6,823 nt of DNA from Sphingomonadales bacterium (GTDB lineage: Bacteria > Pseudomonadota > Alphaproteobacteria > Sphingomonadales > Sphingomonadaceae), in assembly GCA_024636595.1 (NCBI GenBank), contig JAGXGT010000166.1, positions 1 through 6,823 of the forward strand, in the 5' to 3' direction. Both the position numbers and the translations under genes were made by a program. Below, one piece after another: positions 6,290-6,823 of this stretch. Each line of letters begins with the position of its first letter. Within the stretch, counting starts at the first letter, position 1. The notes under the pieces are model-generated. The model worked only from the letters and a program-made list of their open reading frames with translations, ran no database searches and was not told the origin of the DNA.

Positions 6290-6823
6290 GCCGCTTTCTC
6301 CTGTTGTGTGCCAGCGGGGCGCTTGCCGAGCAGATGGCAAATGGCGTAGCTGAGTTCAGCCCGGTTGAGCGTGTAAAAATGAAACTGGCGAACGCCGCCG
6401 GCATAAAGCTTGCGGCATAATTCCGCCGCTACCGTGGCCGCGATCAACTGTCGTGCCGAGGGATGGTCATCCAGTCCTTCGAACAGATCATTCATCCATG
6501 GCGGGATTTCTGCGCCGCACATTCCCGCGAACTTGCGGGTCTGGGCGACATTGGAAACCGGCAGAATTCCGGGAACCAGCTCAGCGTCTATCCCCGCCGC
6601 CGCCGCCGCATCGCGGAACCGGAAAAAGGCTTCGGCGGTGAAGAAGAACTGGGTGATCGCCCGGCTCGCGCCCGCATCCAGCTTGCGCTTCAGATTGTCG
6701 AGATCGCTCTGCGGGCAATCGGCTTCGGGATGGGTTTCCGGATAGGCGGCCACCGAAATTTCAAACGGCGCGATATCGGTCAGGCCTTTCACCAGCTCCG
6801 CCGCGCTGGCATAGCCTTGCGGG
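6286..6823 (-). CDS. metF: 5,10-methylenetetrahydrofolate reductase, 5' part outside window (partial)
   Basis: MetF is a cytoplasmic FAD enzyme that uses NADH to reduce 5,10-methylene-tetrahydrofolate to 5-methyl-tetrahydrofolate, the methyl donor for the MetH pair downstream. About 179 C-terminal residues are visible of roughly 300 usual for the family. The frame is open to the right edge (it begins PQGYASAAEL), so the GTG at 6792 is an internal valine. Recognisable stretches are SVAAYPETHPEA, NLKRKLDAGA, AITQFFF (whose Gln contacts folate in the E. coli enzyme), VPGILPVSN, FEGLDDH and FHFYTLNRAELSYAICHLLG near the end, all close to E. coli MetF. The TGA stop (6288-6286) overlaps the ATG of the next gene by four bases, placing both in one operon. 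The FAD-binding start of the barrel, the start codon and any promoter lie beyond the window. Nothing suggests a broken gene. Confidence 0.97.
   Translation of the reverse strand, partial: PQGYASAAELVKGLTDIAPFEISVAAYPETHPEADCPQSDLDNLKRKLDAGASRAITQFFFTAEAFFRFRDAAAAAGIDAELVPGILPVSNVAQTRKFAGMCGAEIPPWMNDLFEGLDDHPSARQLIAATVAAELCRKLYAGGVRQFHFYTLNRAELSYAICHLLGKRPAGTQQEKAA
6298..6302 (-). promoter_or_regulatory. Shine-Dalgarno of the homocysteine module gene
   Basis: AGGAG on the minus strand sits 8 bases before the ATG at 6289, inside the last codons of metF. It fixes the start and, with the ATGA stop/start overlap (6289-6286), supports coupled translation of the two genes. Confidence 0.75.

Noticed and set aside
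6290..6340. TTG at 6340 as start of the homocysteine module
   Set aside because: The extension overlaps the metF 3' end and has no family resemblance, while the ATG at 6289 has a strong Shine-Dalgarno.
5348..6349. 333-codon plus-strand open frame antisense to the homocysteine module
   Set aside because: It mirrors a gene whose zinc motifs and start are clear, and its translation shows no family features.
6790..6792. GTG at 6792 as start of metF
   Set aside because: The frame stays open to the window edge with residues (GYAS-AEL) matching internal MetF sequence, so this is a valine codon in a partial gene.

Overview
This looks like chromosomal DNA from a GC-rich alphaproteobacterium, most likely a sphingomonad (order Sphingomonadales). 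That placement rests on three things: the methionine synthase is split into a separate homocysteine-methyltransferase gene and a core gene, metF lies directly upstream of it, and a PafA/PhoK-type alkaline phosphatase is nearby. It is inferred from protein resemblance and gene order, not from a database search.

Layout. Bases 1-1441 (+) hold the 3' part of an exported zinc alkaline phosphatase whose start lies outside the window. A 15-base gap separates its stop from a convergent gene on the minus strand (1457-2401), which encodes a secreted right-handed beta-helix protein of unknown function. After a 132-base gap comes the minus-strand methionine block, read right to left: the 3' part of metF (6823-6286), the homocysteine-binding module of methionine synthase (6289-5240), a 90-base spacer, and the cobalamin-dependent methionine synthase core (5149-2534) with pterin-binding, cobalamin-binding and AdoMet-activation modules.

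How the genes work together. MetF reduces 5,10-methylene-tetrahydrofolate to 5-methyl-tetrahydrofolate. The MetH core moves that methyl group onto cob(I)alamin, and the separate homocysteine module presents zinc-bound homocysteine as the acceptor, giving methionine and tetrahydrofolate. The block is thus the last step of methionine synthesis plus the step supplying its methyl donor. metF and the homocysteine module overlap by 4 bases and are probably translationally coupled. The MetH core follows after a short leader with no visible Shine-Dalgarno but three in-phase hexamer repeats.

The window is mostly housekeeping. I see no RNA gene, insertion sequence, CRISPR array, attachment site or origin, and no convincing new multi-gene system. 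The points most worth a second look are the in-frame split of MetH, the unusual 90-base leader, and the beta-helix protein of unknown role.
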